Below are positions 18,332 to 28,501 of a stretch of 64,000 bases of DNA, one piece after another. The stretch comes from Bacillus aerolatus. GTDB lineage: Bacteria; Bacillota; Bacilli; Bacillales; Domibacillaceae. The translations under genes and the position numbers were made by a program. The notes below the pieces were generated by a model, which was not told the DNA's origin, did not search any database, and worked only from the letters and a program-made list of their open reading frames with translations. The stretch lies in assembly GCF_009183655.1 (NCBI RefSeq), contig NZ_WEIO01000002.1, forward strand, positions 310,001 through 374,000, read 5' to 3'. Each line of letters starts with the position of its first letter. Within the stretch, counting starts at the first letter, position 1.

Positions 18332-19378
18332 GTGAACGATCGTCAAGCAGCATTAGATATGGCCTTAAAGCAAATTGAAAAACAATTTGGAAAAGGTTCC
18401 ATTATGAAACTCGGAGAGCAGACAGACCGAAAGATTTCTACTAGCCCAAGCGGTTCGCTCGCTCTTGATGCAGCACTTGGAGTAGGCGGTTATCCGCGCG
18501 GACGTATTATTGAAATTTATGGGCCGGAAAGCTCCGGTAAAACGACGGTGGCTCTTCACGCGATTGCAGAAGTACAGGCAGGCGGAGGCCAGGCGGCTTT
18601 TATCGATGCTGAACATGCGCTTGATCCAGTATATGCCCAAAAATTAGGAGTTAATATTGATGAACTACTGCTTTCACAGCCGGATACAGGAGAGCAGGCG
18701 CTTGAGATTGCAGAAGCTCTTGTCCGCAGCGGCGCCGTTGACATTCTTGTTGTTGATTCTGTGGCCGCACTCGTGCCGAAAGCAGAAATTGAAGGTGAAA
18801 TGGGTGACGCGCACGTCGGTTTGCAGGCGCGCTTAATGTCACAAGCGCTTCGGAAATTGTCCGGGGCCATCAACAAGTCTAAAACTATTGCTATCTTTAT
18901 TAACCAGATTCGCGAGAAAGTCGGCATTATGTTCGGGAACCCTGAGGTAACTCCGGGAGGCCGCGCGCTGAAGTTCTACAGCTCCGTCCGCCTCGAAGTT
19001 CGCCGTGCCGAAGCGTTGAAGCAAGGAAACGAAATAGTTGGTAACAAAACGAAAATCAAAGTAGTGAAGAATAAAGTGGCTCCTCCATTCCGTGTAGCGG
19101 AAGTGGATATCATGTACGGTGAAGGAATCTCTAGAGAAGGTGAAATCATCGATATGGGGTCCGAGGTGGATATTGTTCAAAAAAGTGGTGCCTGGTACTC
19201 TTATAATGAAGAGCGCTTAGGGCAAGGCCGGGAAAACGCCAAGCAATTTTTGAAAGAAAATCCGGACATTCGCCAGGAAGTCATGATGAAAATCCGCCAG
19301 CATTATGGCCTGGATGCAGAGGTTGCTGTAAATGCCGAAGAGGAAATGCCGGAAGATTTCAACTTGCTTGATGAATAA
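18332..19378 (+). CDS. recA: Recombinase RecA
   Basis: Cytoplasmic DNA strand-exchange ATPase and co-protease for LexA. 348 residues, normal length. P-loop GPESSGKT at 64-71, Walker B region [20 protein letters not shown], loop L2 region around [11 protein letters not shown], and an acidic C-terminal tail ([14 protein letters not shown]). GTG start after AAGGAGGAA. The LexA box and promoter upstream indicate SOS control. Own terminator downstream. Confidence 0.99.
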   Translation: MNDRQAALDMALKQIEKQFGKGSIMKLGEQTDRKISTSPSGSLALDAALGVGGYPRGRIIEIYGPESSGKTTVALHAIAEVQAGGGQAAFIDAEHALDPVYAQKLGVNIDELLLSQPDTGEQALEIAEALVRSGAVDILVVDSVAALVPKAEIEGEMGDAHVGLQARLMSQALRKLSGAINKSKTIAIFINQIREKVGIMFGNPEVTPGGRALKFYSSVRLEVRRAEALKQGNEIVGNKTKIKVVKNKVAPPFRVAEVDIMYGEGISREGEIIDMGSEVDIVQKSGAWYSYNEERLGQGRENAKQFLKENPDIRQEVMMKIRQHYGLDAEVAVNAEEEMPEDFNLLDE

Positions 19379-19384
19379 GAAGCG

Positions 19385-19420
19385 GGAGCGATGTCAAACA
19401 GCATCGCTCCTTTTTCTTTC
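19385..19420 (+). terminator. Terminator after recA
   Basis: GGAGCGATG/CATCGCTCC stem, 8-base loop, then TTTTTCTTTC. Confidence 0.92.
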
Positions 19421-19458
19421 AAACAATGAGAATAAAGTAATTGTCGGGGATGAAACCC

Positions 19459-19487
19459 TTGACAACAAATTTTCACAACTATAAAAT
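19459..19487 (+). promoter_or_regulatory. Candidate rny promoter
   Basis: TTGACA (19459-19464), 17-base spacer, TAAAAT (19482-19487). Located 130 bases upstream of rny in an AT-rich gap. Confidence 0.55.
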
Positions 19488-19618
19488 TGAAATGTATATT
19501 TTACATTTTTTTCTCTTAAAAATGGAAAGTTAGAAGCTGTATATTGAAATGTTGACACAATGTATCAGCCGACATGTTAAAAGCATGGCAAAAGTTCATA
19601 GCAAGGGGAGGTGAAAGG

Positions 19619-21178
19619 ATGGAAGCTATTACAATCATCTCCATTTTGCTTGGCCTAATCGTCGGTGTAGTTGTTGGCTATTTTGTTCGGAAATCCATTG
19701 CCGAGTCGAAGATTGCAGGGGCAAAAAGCGCAGCGGATCAAATTGTTGATGACGCAAAACGCGAAGCAGAAGCCTTAAAGAAAGAAGCCCTGCTCGAAGC
19801 AAAGGATGAAATTCACAAACTTCGTACAGACACGGAATTAGAGCTTCGTGAGCGAAGAAACGAATTGCAAAAACAAGAGAATCGTTTGTTACAAAAAGAA
19901 GAGAACCTCGATCGAAAAGATGAGTCGCTTGATAAACGCGAATTACAGCTTGAGAGAAAAGAGGAGGCTCTTGCGGAGAGACAACAACATATTGAAGAGA
20001 TGGACAGCAAAGTGGAAGAGATGATCAAAACACAGCAGGCAGAACTAGAACGAATCGCCAGCCTGACTCGGGAGGAAGCCCGCTCGATTATTTTGGAACG
20101 AATGGAGCAGGAGCTTGCACACGATATTGCTGTAATGACAAAAGAGCAAGAAAACAGGGCGAAAGAAGAAGCGGACAAGAAAGCAAAATCAATCCTTTCT
20201 CTTGCCATTCAGCGCTGTGCGGCCGACCACGTGGCAGAAACAACAGTTTCCGTTGTTACTTTGCCGAATGATGAAATGAAAGGCCGTATCATTGGACGGG
20301 AAGGAAGAAACATCCGTACGCTAGAAACGCTGACAGGTATTGATTTGATTATTGATGATACACCGGAAGCTGTCATTCTTTCCGGATTTGATCCAATTCG
20401 TCGTGAGACCGCGAGAATTGCACTTGAAAAACTTGTGCAGGATGGACGTATTCATCCAGCGCGTATTGAAGAAATGGTGGACAAAGCACGAAGAGAAGTA
20501 GATGAGCACATTCGTGAAGTCGGTGAACAAACAACGTTTGAAGTGGGTGTTCACGGTCTGCATCCGGACTTAATCAAAATTCTCGGACGCTTGAAATACC
20601 GTACAAGTTATGGCCAGAATGTATTAAAGCACTCGATGGAAGTAGCTTATTTAACCGGCTTGCTGGCAGCTGAGCTCGGCGAAGACGAGACGCTTGCCCG
20701 ACGCGCCGGACTGCTGCATGATATCGGTAAAGCAGTCGATCATGAAGTAGAAGGAAGCCACGTAGAAATCGGTGTGGAGCTTGGGACGAAGTATAAAGAG
20801 CATCCGGTCGTCATTAACAGCATTGCTTCCCACCACGGTGATACAGAGCCGACTTCTATCATTGCTGTGCTCGTTGCTGCTGCCGATGCATTATCAGCCG
20901 CAAGACCAGGCGCACGCAGTGAAACTTTGGAAAACTATATTCGCCGCTTGGAAAAACTCGAAGAAATTTCTGAGTCGTACGACGGCGTTGAGAAGTCATT
21001 TGCCATCCAGGCAGGACGTGAAGTACGCATCATGGTAAAGCCGGAACAAATTGATGATCTGCAGGCTCATCGATTAGCTCGTGACATCCGTAAGCGGATC
21101 GAAGGAGAACTCGATTATCCGGGACACATCAAAGTAACAGTCATAAGAGAAACACGTGCTGTGGAATATGCAAAATAA
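19619..21178 (+). CDS. rny: Ribonuclease Y
   Basis: Membrane-anchored endoribonuclease that starts decay of many mRNAs and scaffolds the degradosome-like network. The ATG at 19619 follows GGGGAGGTGAAAGG and gives 519 residues, as in B. subtilis; an upstream ATG at 19574 has no ribosome site. One N-terminal membrane segment (about 4-22), a long charged coiled coil (about 30-190), a KH domain ([15 protein letters not shown], about 220-235) and an HD domain with [10 protein letters not shown] near residue 367. Together with rnjB and ricA, this window holds three components of RNA processing in Bacillaceae. Confidence 0.97.
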   Translation: MEAITIISILLGLIVGVVVGYFVRKSIAESKIAGAKSAADQIVDDAKREAEALKKEALLEAKDEIHKLRTDTELELRERRNELQKQENRLLQKEENLDRKDESLDKRELQLERKEEALAERQQHIEEMDSKVEEMIKTQQAELERIASLTREEARSIILERMEQELAHDIAVMTKEQENRAKEEADKKAKSILSLAIQRCAADHVAETTVSVVTLPNDEMKGRIIGREGRNIRTLETLTGIDLIIDDTPEAVILSGFDPIRRETARIALEKLVQDGRIHPARIEEMVDKARREVDEHIREVGEQTTFEVGVHGLHPDLIKILGRLKYRTSYGQNVLKHSMEVAYLTGLLAAELGEDETLARRAGLLHDIGKAVDHEVEGSHVEIGVELGTKYKEHPVVINSIASHHGDTEPTSIIAVLVAAADALSAARPGARSETLENYIRRLEKLEEISESYDGVEKSFAIQAGREVRIMVKPEQIDDLQAHRLARDIRKRIEGELDYPGHIKVTVIRETRAVEYAK

Positions 21179-21204
21179 AGCGGTGTGATTTATCACACCG
21201 CTTT
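21177..21204 (+). terminator. Hairpin after rny
   Basis: AAAGCGGTGTGAT and ATCACACCGCTTT form a 13-bp stem. The T run is short, so termination may be partial, with read-through to ymdB 37 bases later. Confidence 0.6.
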
Positions 21205-21240
21205 CCCTATGGGAAAATAAAGGGAAGGAAAGGAAATTGT

Positions 21241-22041
21241 ATGAAAATATTATTTACAGGTGACGTCGTTGGAGCTCCGGGACGTGATATGATCAGCCAG
21301 TATTTGCCGATGCTCAAAAATAAATACCGTCCGGACTGGACAATCGTGAACGGAGAAAACGCCGCATCGGGACGAGGCATTACAGCCAAAATTTACCGTC
21401 AGTTTTTAGCAGATGGTGCGGATGCGGTGACACTCGGCAACCATGCCTGGGACAATAAAGACATCTTTGACTTCATTGATGAAGCGAAAGCGCTCGTGCG
21501 GCCGGCTAATTTTCCTGAAGGGACACCGGGATCCGGTTTATTATTTGTCAAGCGGGCGGGCATAGAAGCGGCAATTATCAATTTGCAAGGGCGGACGTTT
21601 ATGCCTGCGCTAGACTGCCCTTTTAAAAAAGCAGAATCGCTTGTAGCAAAAGCGCGTGAACGGACGCCGGTCATCTTTGTTGATTTTCATGCCGAAGCGA
21701 CAAGTGAAAAACAAGCACTCGGCTGGTTTTTAGATGGAAAAGTAACAGCTGTGATTGGCACCCATACTCACGTCCAAACAGCTGATAATCGCATTTTGCC
21801 AAAAGGAACAGCTTATTTATCTGATGTCGGTATGACAGGCCCGTACGACAGCATTCTCGGTATGGAAAAGGAAGCAGTCTTGAAAAAATTTATAACGGGG
21901 CTGCCGGTCAGGTTTGAAGTGCCGAAAAGCGGACGAACCCAGCTGAGCGCCTGTTTGATCGAAATAGATAAAAAGACAGGGACAGCCAAAAAGATTGAAC
22001 GAATTTTGATTAACGATGACTTCCCATTTATCGCTGAATAA
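21241..22041 (+). CDS. ymdB: Metallophosphodiesterase YmdB
   Basis: 266 residues, YmdB family of metallophosphoesterases, which hydrolyse 2',3'-cyclic nucleotides and phosphodiesters and in B. subtilis influence motile versus biofilm cell fate. Metal ligands visible: GDVVG near the start, GENA, GNHAWDNKDI, FHAEATSEK and GTHTHVQTAD. GGAAGGAAAGGA lies before the ATG at 21241. It follows rny as in other Bacillaceae. Confidence 0.96.
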   Translation: MKILFTGDVVGAPGRDMISQYLPMLKNKYRPDWTIVNGENAASGRGITAKIYRQFLADGADAVTLGNHAWDNKDIFDFIDEAKALVRPANFPEGTPGSGLLFVKRAGIEAAIINLQGRTFMPALDCPFKKAESLVAKARERTPVIFVDFHAEATSEKQALGWFLDGKVTAVIGTHTHVQTADNRILPKGTAYLSDVGMTGPYDSILGMEKEAVLKKFITGLPVRFEVPKSGRTQLSACLIEIDKKTGTAKKIERILINDDFPFIAE

Positions 22042-22177
22042 GCGATGGTCCTCTTTTGTTTAACGAGACAAGTAATACAGAAGCCAGTCCTCGAATATAG
22101 TAGCAATGGAAGGACAGCGACCAACTATGTTCACTGGAATGAGCATTCGGTATGGTTTAACAAAAGGGGGACAAGAA

Positions 22178-22438
22178 ATGGAGATATTAAAAGTTTCGGC
22201 AAAATCTAATCCTAATTCTGTAGCTGGTGCACTTGCCGGTGTTCTGCGAGAAAGAGGGGAAGCTGAAATTCAGGCGATCGGAGCCGGAGCGCTGAATCAA
22301 GCGGTGAAAGCGGTAGCGATCGCCCGCGGATTCGTTGCTCCGAGCGGGGTGGACTTAATTTGTATTCCGGCTTTTACAGATATCATGATTGAAGGAGAAG
22401 AACGAACAGCCATCAAATTGATTGTCGAACCTCGATAA
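22178..22438 (+). CDS. spoVS: Stage V sporulation protein S
   Basis: 86 residues, the exact size of SpoVS, a small Alba-like protein needed for proper sporulation progression and coat assembly. Starts MEILKVSAKSNPNSVAGALA; AAAGGGGGA precedes the ATG at 22178. An in-frame start at 22106 would add 24 unrelated residues and lacks a ribosome site. Monocistronic by its downstream terminator. Confidence 0.96.
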   Translation: MEILKVSAKSNPNSVAGALAGVLRERGEAEIQAIGAGALNQAVKAVAIARGFVAPSGVDLICIPAFTDIMIEGEERTAIKLIVEPR

Positions 22439-22455
22439 CATTCTTCTATTTAAAT

Positions 22456-22536
22456 AAAAACCCGGCTTAACGACGGCAAAAAGAGAGCAAACATCGCTCT
22501 TTTAGACTGCTTTCTTGAGACGGGTTTTTCTTTTTT
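22456..22536 (+). terminator. Terminator with insert after spoVS
   Basis: Outer arms AAAAACCCG (22456-22464) and CGGGTTTTT (22521-22529) enclose about 56 bases that hold a smaller AAGAGAGC/GCTCTTTT hairpin; T-rich tail follows. Layout is similar to the dapA terminator. Confidence 0.65.
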
Positions 22537-22631
22537 GAAAAGTTTTTGCATTTTTTAGATAAAAGGGTTATATTTTATATGTTATTCCGATTAAGTTAGT
22601 TAGTTTTATCCTTTTTGAGAGGGTGAATAAG

Positions 22632-23549
22632 ATGATTTTTGACGCTCATTGTGATGTATTATATCAATTACAAAAAGATAAGAGAAAAAGCTTTAACGAC
22701 TCTTCCTTGCATGTTACATATAGCGGCTTAAAGCAAGCAAAAGCAAAAGTCCAATGCTTTGCCATTTTTTTGCCGTCAACTATCCAGCCGCATGACCGGT
22801 TTAGATCAGCACTGGAGCAAGTCGACTTGTTTTATGAAAAAATCATCAAGCCATATCCTGACATGAAAGTGATTACGAAGAAACAGGAATTGGACGAATT
22901 AAAATCGGGAGAAATCGGGGCAGTGCTTACGCTCGAAGGCTGCGAAGCCATTGAAGAAGATCCATTAAAACTAACAACTTTATACCGGCTTGGCGTAAGG
23001 TCAGTTGGGTTAACTTGGAATGGTACAAATGCCTTGGCAGATGGAGTGATGACAAAAAGAGGCGGCGGCGTCACAGAGTTTGGAAGCCAAATTATCCGTA
23101 TGCTCAATGAGTGGAAGATTTGGACAGATGTTTCCCATTTATCGGAAAGAGCTTTTTGGGATGTGATGGAACTGGCGGATACGCCGATTGCCAGCCATTC
23201 AAACTGTTATCGGCTTTGTCCGCACCCGCGTAATTTGACAGACGATCAAATTCAAGCATTGATTAAAAAAGACAGTGTCATCGGCCTATCATTCGTCCCG
23301 TTTTTTGTTAAAGAAAAAGGAAGCGTATCGGCAAAGGATTTGTTGAAACACGTAGAACATATTTGTAAGCTTGGCGGTGAAAATCATCTTGGATTCGGTT
23401 CTGACTTTGACGGCATTGATGAAACGATCTCGGGATTAAGCTCATTTGAATCGTATGAAAGGTGGGCTGAAGAGCTAGATAAACACTTTTCAGCTGAGCA
23501 GACAAAAAAGTTTCTTTGGACTAATTTTTCCAGCAGATTTCCCGTCTAG
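22632..23549 (+). CDS. M19-family (membrane/renal type) dipeptidase
   Basis: 305-residue binuclear zinc dipeptidase-like enzyme. Metal and active-site elements: DAHCDVLY at the N-terminus (HxD), LEGCEAIEED, DVSHLSERAFWDV, ASHSN and GFGSDFDGI. GAGGGTG precedes the ATG at 22632; a GTG at 22623 is within the ribosome site. No signal peptide, so it is cytoplasmic. M19 enzymes cleave L,D- or D-containing dipeptides; the substrate here is unknown. Stands alone between the spoVS terminator and the oxoacid oxidoreductase operon. Confidence 0.9.
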   Translation: MIFDAHCDVLYQLQKDKRKSFNDSSLHVTYSGLKQAKAKVQCFAIFLPSTIQPHDRFRSALEQVDLFYEKIIKPYPDMKVITKKQELDELKSGEIGAVLTLEGCEAIEEDPLKLTTLYRLGVRSVGLTWNGTNALADGVMTKRGGGVTEFGSQIIRMLNEWKIWTDVSHLSERAFWDVMELADTPIASHSNCYRLCPHPRNLTDDQIQALIKKDSVIGLSFVPFFVKEKGSVSAKDLLKHVEHICKLGGENHLGFGSDFDGIDETISGLSSFESYERWAEELDKHFSAEQTKKFLWTNFSSRFPV

Positions 23550-23608
23550 TGAAAAATTTTGAGTATAGTGCTTTAGAAATAAAAGTGATAAACTAAAACA
23601 GTAACAGT

Positions 23609-23622
23609 TTCGGAGATCCGAA
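23609..23622. promoter_or_regulatory. Small dyad upstream of korA
   Basis: TTCGGA-GA-TCCGAA lies 24 bases before the next start codon. It may be an operator or part of the leader; no regulator gene adjoins it. Confidence 0.35.
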
Positions 23623-23646
23623 CGGACTAAAGGAGTTGGATATTCT

Positions 23647-25422
23647 ATGATAAATCAGCTTTCCTGGAAAGTTGGAGGACAACAAGGTGAAGGGATTGAA
23701 AGCACGGGGGAAATTTTCTCTACAGCTTTGAATCGACTAGGATATTTTCTATATGGCTACCGCCATTTCTCATCCCGCATTAAAGGCGGGCATACAAACA
23801 ACAAAATCCGTGTCAGCACAACTCCTGTTCGTGCAGTCGCAGACGACTTGGACATCTTAGTCGCTTTTGATCAAGAAACAATTGATGTGAACTGTGGGGA
23901 GCTTCATGACAAGGGAATCATTATCGCTGATGCAAAGTTTAATCCGGTTAAGCCGGAAAATACAAAAGCAGAATTGTATGCGGTTCCTTTTACAGAAATC
24001 GCTGCAGACCTTGGAACTTCCCTGATGAAAAACATGGTGGCAGTGGGAGCGTCTTGTGCCGTTATTAATTTAGACGTTCAAGTGTTTACAGGTGTCGTTC
24101 AGGAAATTTTCGGTCGCAAAGGAGAAGCCGTTGTTCAAAAGAACATGGAAGCGATCCAGCAAGGCTATAATTACATGTTCGATCAGCTCGGAGGAAAGGT
24201 TGGCGCTATGCAGCTGCAGCAGGCAGACGGGCAGCAGCGAATGTTTATGATCGGTAATGATGCGATCGCACTTGGTGCATTAGCAGGCGGTGTGCGTTTA
24301 ATGGCCGCTTATCCGATTACACCGGCATCAGAAATTATGGAATATTTAATTGAAAAACTACCAAAAGTAGGCGGAACGGTTATTCAGACAGAAGATGAAA
24401 TTGCGGCAGCTACGATGGCGATCGGTGCTAACTATGGCGGCATTCGTTCGTTCACTGCTTCTGCAGGACCTGGTCTTTCGTTAATGATGGAAGCGATCGG
24501 GCTTGCCGGCATGACAGAAACACCGCTCGTCGTTGTCGACACACAGCGCGGCGGCCCATCAACCGGCTTGCCGACAAAACAGGAACAATCCGACTTAATG
24601 GCCATGATTTACGGTACTCACGGAGAAATTCCAAAAGTGGTCATCGCACCAAGTACAGTGGAAGAAGCGTTTTATGATACGATCGAAGCGTTTAACCTGG
24701 CGGAAGAATACCAGTGTCCGGTCATTCTCTTATCTGACCTGCAGCTGTCACTCGGAAAGCAATCGGTCGAACCGCTCGATTTTAGCAAAGTAGAAATCCG
24801 CCGCGGCAAGCTCGTTCAGGAAGAGTTGCCAGAAGGAGAAGATAAATCATACTTTAAGCGCTATGAAGTAACAGAAGACGGTGTGTCTCCACGCGTTATT
24901 CCAGGCATGAAGAACGGCATTCATCACGTAACAGGTGTAGAGCACGATGAAACGGGCAAGCCGTCGGAATCTCCTGCGAACCGCCAAGCGCAAATGGACA
25001 AGCGGATGCGCAAGCTTGAGAACATCCGGTTTGAAACGCCCGTATACAAAAACGCTAAACATGAAGAAGCTGATTTGCTTTTAATCGGATTTAACTCTAC
25101 TCGCGGAGCAATTGAGGAAGCGATCGAGCGTCTGGAGCAGGAAGGAACGAAAGTAAACCACGCTCAAATCCGGTTAATACATCCGTTCCCAACGGAAGAG
25201 CTGCTTCCATTAATCGAATCAGCCAAATACGTTGCCGTTGTTGAAAACAATGCGACCGGGCAGCTTGCGAATATCATTAAGATGAATGCCGGCTACCCGC
25301 ATAAAATTAAAAGCCTGCTGAAATATGACGGCAATCCATTCCAGCCGCATCATATTTACAATGGCAGCAAGGAACTTTTCAAATTGCACCACATATATTC
25401 AAGCAGCAAGGAGCGGTTATAA
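23647..25422 (+). CDS. korA: 2-oxoacid:ferredoxin oxidoreductase, fused gamma-alpha subunit
   Basis: 591 residues. Domains in order: gamma domain (about 1-185; GGQQGEGIESTGEIF, SRIKGGH), the PP-type alpha domain (about 200-430; GNDAIALGALAGG, YPITPASEIMEYL, TEDEIAAATMAIGA) and a transketolase C-like domain (about 480-570). With the beta subunit it forms a CoA- and ferredoxin-dependent oxidoreductase, most likely for 2-oxoglutarate or pyruvate; the substrate cannot be fixed by eye. The C-terminus has a short tandem duplication (HHIYNGSKELF then HHIYSSSKERL) whose second copy carries the ribosome site of the next gene. AAAGGAG precedes the ATG. Confidence 0.92.
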   Translation: MINQLSWKVGGQQGEGIESTGEIFSTALNRLGYFLYGYRHFSSRIKGGHTNNKIRVSTTPVRAVADDLDILVAFDQETIDVNCGELHDKGIIIADAKFNPVKPENTKAELYAVPFTEIAADLGTSLMKNMVAVGASCAVINLDVQVFTGVVQEIFGRKGEAVVQKNMEAIQQGYNYMFDQLGGKVGAMQLQQADGQQRMFMIGNDAIALGALAGGVRLMAAYPITPASEIMEYLIEKLPKVGGTVIQTEDEIAAATMAIGANYGGIRSFTASAGPGLSLMMEAIGLAGMTETPLVVVDTQRGGPSTGLPTKQEQSDLMAMIYGTHGEIPKVVIAPSTVEEAFYDTIEAFNLAEEYQCPVILLSDLQLSLGKQSVEPLDFSKVEIRRGKLVQEELPEGEDKSYFKRYEVTEDGVSPRVIPGMKNGIHHVTGVEHDETGKPSESPANRQAQMDKRMRKLENIRFETPVYKNAKHEEADLLLIGFNSTRGAIEEAIERLEQEGTKVNHAQIRLIHPFPTEELLPLIESAKYVAVVENNATGQLANIIKMNAGYPHKIKSLLKYDGNPFQPHHIYNGSKELFKLHHIYSSSKERL

Positions 25423-26289
25423 ATGGCAACATTTAAAGATTTTCGTAACGATGTAAAACCAAACTGGTGTCCAGGATGCGGCGACTTCTCTGTACAGGCT
25501 GCTATTCAGCGTGCGGCAGCCAACGTAGGCTTAACGCCTGAGCAGCTTGCAGTCATTTCTGGAATCGGCTGCTCGGGCCGTATTTCAGGATACATTAAAT
25601 CATATGGATTGCATGGAATTCACGGCCGCTCCCTCCCTATTGCACAAGGTGTAAAAATGGCAAACAAAGATTTAACAGTCATTGCTTCCGGGGGAGACGG
25701 CGACGGATTCGCGATTGGCATGGGGCATACGATCCATGCGATGCGCCGTAATATCGACATCACGTATATCATTATGGACAACCAAATTTACGGATTGACG
25801 AAAGGACAGACATCTCCGCGCTCTGCCCAAGGCTTTGTAACAAAATCAACTCCAAAGGGAGCGATTGAAGGAACAATTTCTCCAATGGAATTGGCAATTA
25901 CAAGTGGAGCGTCTTTTGTGGCTCAAAGCTTTTCCACGGATTTGAAAGACTTAACAGCGATTATTGAAGCGGGCATTAATCATAAGGGTTTCTCGGTGAT
26001 TAACGTATTCAGCCCATGTGTCACATATAATAAAGTCAATACGTATGACTGGTTTAAAGAGAATTTAACAAAACTCTCTACGATTGAAAGTTATGATTCA
26101 TCCGACCGGGAACTCGCAATGAATACTCTTATGCAAAACAATGGTCTCGTAACAGGCATTATTTATCAAGATAAAGAGAGACCTTCTTATCAGGATCTTG
26201 TATACGGCTATGCAGACGAACCATTAGCAGGTCAAGAGTTAAGTCTCGACGATGAAATGTTTAATAATCTCGTGAAAGAATTTATGTAA
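25423..26289 (+). CDS. korB: 2-oxoacid:ferredoxin oxidoreductase, beta subunit
   Basis: 288 residues, thiamine-diphosphate subunit. WCPGCGDF near residue 18 gives the iron-sulfur Cys pair, with another Cys in GIGCSGR; GGDGDGFAIG through MDNQIYGLTKGQ is the TPP/Mg site. Its ATG directly follows the korA stop codon with AGCAAGGAGCGG as ribosome site inside korA. No separate ferredoxin gene or delta subunit is adjacent. A terminator follows. Confidence 0.93.
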   Translation: MATFKDFRNDVKPNWCPGCGDFSVQAAIQRAAANVGLTPEQLAVISGIGCSGRISGYIKSYGLHGIHGRSLPIAQGVKMANKDLTVIASGGDGDGFAIGMGHTIHAMRRNIDITYIIMDNQIYGLTKGQTSPRSAQGFVTKSTPKGAIEGTISPMELAITSGASFVAQSFSTDLKDLTAIIEAGINHKGFSVINVFSPCVTYNKVNTYDWFKENLTKLSTIESYDSSDRELAMNTLMQNNGLVTGIIYQDKERPSYQDLVYGYADEPLAGQELSLDDEMFNNLVKEFM

Positions 26290-26294
26290 GGAGA

Positions 26295-26319
26295 AAAAAC
26301 CCGCAAAGCGCGGGTTTTT
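26295..26319 (+). terminator. Terminator after korAB
   Basis: AAAAACCCGC/GCGGGTTTTT with loop AAAGC; perfect 10-bp stem ending in T5. Confidence 0.93.
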
Positions 26320-26349
26320 CTTTGTTTATTCATTGTCAATATTCATCTA

Positions 26350-26378
26350 TTGTTTAATCGAATAGAAAGCTATATACT
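26350..26378 (+). promoter_or_regulatory. Candidate miaB promoter
   Basis: TTGTTT (26350-26355), 17-base spacer, TATACT (26373-26378), 90 bases before the miaB start. Confidence 0.55.
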
Positions 26379-26468
26379 AAAATAATGTGTACAGCTTAAT
26401 AAAAGATATTTCTTTACTTAAATATTTTCTTTATGCGGCCTTTTACAGCAAAAGAAAGGAGTTTTATC

Positions 26469-28013
26469 ATGAATGAAGATCAACGCCTGCAAGGGCAACA
26501 AGTGAAAGAGAAAAATCCAGCGGACAAAAAATCCGAAAAGGATTACAGCAAATATTTTGAAACGGTGTTTCTGCCGCCTTCTTTAAAGGAAGCAAAAAAA
26601 CGTGGAAAAGAAGAAGTGAAATATCATAACGATTTTAAAATCGATGAGCAGTTCCGCGGCATGGGTGATGGTAAAAAGTTTTACATCCGGACATATGGCT
26701 GCCAAATGAATGAGCACGATACAGAAGTGATGGCCGGGATTTTTATGGCTCTCGGCTATGAAGCAACGGATACAGTAGAAGATGCGAACGTTATTTTGCT
26801 GAATACGTGTGCGATTCGTGAAAATGCCGAAAACAAGGTGTTTGGCGAACTTGGCCATTTAAAACATTTAAAGCAGCAACGTCCTGATTTGCTTTTAGGT
26901 GTTTGTGGCTGCATGTCGCAAGAAGAGTCTGTCGTCAATAAAATTTTAAAAACGTACAATCAAGTCGACATGATTTTTGGAACGCATAATATCCATCGTT
27001 TGCCCCACATTTTAAGTGACGCTTACATGTCTAAAGAAATGGTTATTGAAGTGTGGTCAAAAGAAGGCGACGTTGTGGAAAACTTACCAAAAGTGCGCCG
27101 CGGCAATATTAAAGCATGGGTCAATATTATGTACGGATGCGATAAATTTTGTACGTACTGTATTGTTCCTTATACGCGCGGTAAAGAAAGAAGCCGCCGC
27201 CCGGAAGAAATTATCCAGGAAGTACGCCATCTAGCGGCACAAGGCTACCAGGAAATCACGTTGCTTGGGCAAAATGTGAATGCTTACGGCAAAGACTTTG
27301 ACGATCTTGATTACGGTCTTGGTGAATTAATGGACGAGATCAGAAAGATAGATATTCCGCGTGTCCGCTTTACGACGAGCCACCCGCGTGATTTTGATGA
27401 TCATTTAATTGAAGTGTTAGCGAAAAAGGGCAACTTAATGGATCATATTCATTTGCCGGTTCAATCAGGTTCTACCGATGTATTGAAAATTATGGCGCGC
27501 AAATATACTCGTGAGCAATTTCTCGAACTTGTTCGTAAAATTAAAGCAGCGATACCGGATGTGGCTCTGACAACCGATATTATCGTCGGCTACCCGAATG
27601 AAACAGAAGAGCAGTTTGAAGAAACGATTTCTTTATACCGCGAAGTCGGGTTTGAAGCGGCTTATACATTTATTTATTCTCCGCGTGAAGGCACGCCGGC
27701 TGCAAAAATGACAGATAACGTTCCGATGAAAGTGAAGAAAGAGCGTCTGCAGCGGCTGAACGCTGTTGTGAATGAGTTGTCGGCAGAAGCGATGAAGCAA
27801 TATGACGGGCAAATTGTTCCGGTACTTGTTGAAGGCGAAAGTAAAAACAATCCCGATGTTTTAGCAGGATATACGAACAAAAGTAAATTGGTTAACTTTA
27901 AAGGCCCGAAAACAGCGATCGGCAAAATTGTACACGTAAAGATAACAGAAACGAAAACGTGGTCTTTAAATGGGGAAATGATAGAAGAACAACAATTGGC
28001 TGAGGTGAAATAA
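26469..28013 (+). CDS. miaB: tRNA-2-methylthio-N6-isopentenyladenosine synthase
   Basis: Radical-SAM methylthiotransferase that adds the 2-methylthio group to i6A37 of tRNA; it acts after MiaA, which is also in this window. 514 residues from ATG 26469 (AAAGGAG upstream); an ATG at 26433 has no ribosome site. N-terminal MTTase domain with [21 protein letters not shown] and GVCGCMSQ (auxiliary cluster Cys), radical-SAM CDKFCTYC near residues 223-230, and a C-terminal TRAM domain ([11 protein letters not shown] onward). ricA follows after 2 bases. Confidence 0.96.
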   Translation: MNEDQRLQGQQVKEKNPADKKSEKDYSKYFETVFLPPSLKEAKKRGKEEVKYHNDFKIDEQFRGMGDGKKFYIRTYGCQMNEHDTEVMAGIFMALGYEATDTVEDANVILLNTCAIRENAENKVFGELGHLKHLKQQRPDLLLGVCGCMSQEESVVNKILKTYNQVDMIFGTHNIHRLPHILSDAYMSKEMVIEVWSKEGDVVENLPKVRRGNIKAWVNIMYGCDKFCTYCIVPYTRGKERSRRPEEIIQEVRHLAAQGYQEITLLGQNVNAYGKDFDDLDYGLGELMDEIRKIDIPRVRFTTSHPRDFDDHLIEVLAKKGNLMDHIHLPVQSGSTDVLKIMARKYTREQFLELVRKIKAAIPDVALTTDIIVGYPNETEEQFEETISLYREVGFEAAYTFIYSPREGTPAAKMTDNVPMKVKKERLQRLNAVVNELSAEAMKQYDGQIVPVLVEGESKNNPDVLAGYTNKSKLVNFKGPKTAIGKIVHVKITETKTWSLNGEMIEEQQLAEVK

Positions 28014-28015
28014 AA

Positions 28016-28447
28016 GTGGCAAAATATACAAAAGACGATATTCTCGCACGTGCAACAGAGCTTGCCAAAATGATTGCTGAAACAGATGAAGTAGCATTTT
28101 TTAAGGAAGCAGAAGCGAAAATTCACGAAAACCAAAAAGTACGCGAAAAAATTGCCAGCTTAAAAAGCTTACAAAAGCAAGCGGTGAATTTTCAGCATTA
28201 CGGTAAAACAGAAGCACTGAAAATGGTAGAAGAAAAAATGGTGAGAATTGAACAGGAATTGGACGAAATTCCTGTTGTACAGCAATTTAAAGAATCTCAG
28301 GTAGAAGTAAACGATATTTTGCAAATTGTTACTTCGGCAATCTCCAATACAGTAACAGATCATATTATTGAGTCCACCGGCGGAGATTTACTTCGCGGTG
28401 AAACAGGCGCTCAAGTAAGAAACAGTACGCCCGGAAGCTGCAGTTAA
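28016..28447 (+). CDS. ricA: RicA (YmcA) regulatory protein
   Basis: 143-residue YlbF/YmcA-family helical protein. In B. subtilis RicA joins RicF and RicT in a complex that directs RNase Y processing and affects sporulation, competence and biofilm formation. The sequence is mostly coiled helix (KIHENQKVREKIASLKSLQK) and ends GSCS; the only Cys is at the C-terminus. GTG start at 28016 after TGAGGTGAAA, two bases after the miaB stop. Its partner rny is 8 kb upstream. Followed by a strong terminator. Confidence 0.93.
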   Translation: MAKYTKDDILARATELAKMIAETDEVAFFKEAEAKIHENQKVREKIASLKSLQKQAVNFQHYGKTEALKMVEEKMVRIEQELDEIPVVQQFKESQVEVNDILQIVTSAISNTVTDHIIESTGGDLLRGETGAQVRNSTPGSCS

Positions 28448-28463
28448 CAACAACGGCATCAAG

Positions 28464-28496
28464 AAGCATCAGCAAAAAACGCTGATGCTTTTTTTA
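28464..28496 (+). terminator. Terminator after miaB-ricA
   Basis: AAGCATCAGC/GCTGATGCTT, loop AAAAAAC, then T5 and ATTTT. Confidence 0.92.
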
Positions 28497-28501
28497 TTTT
28501 C

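Noticed and set aside
22111-22140. SigH-type promoter before spoVS
   Set aside because: AGGA and GAAT are present but 22 bases apart, too far for the SigH consensus.
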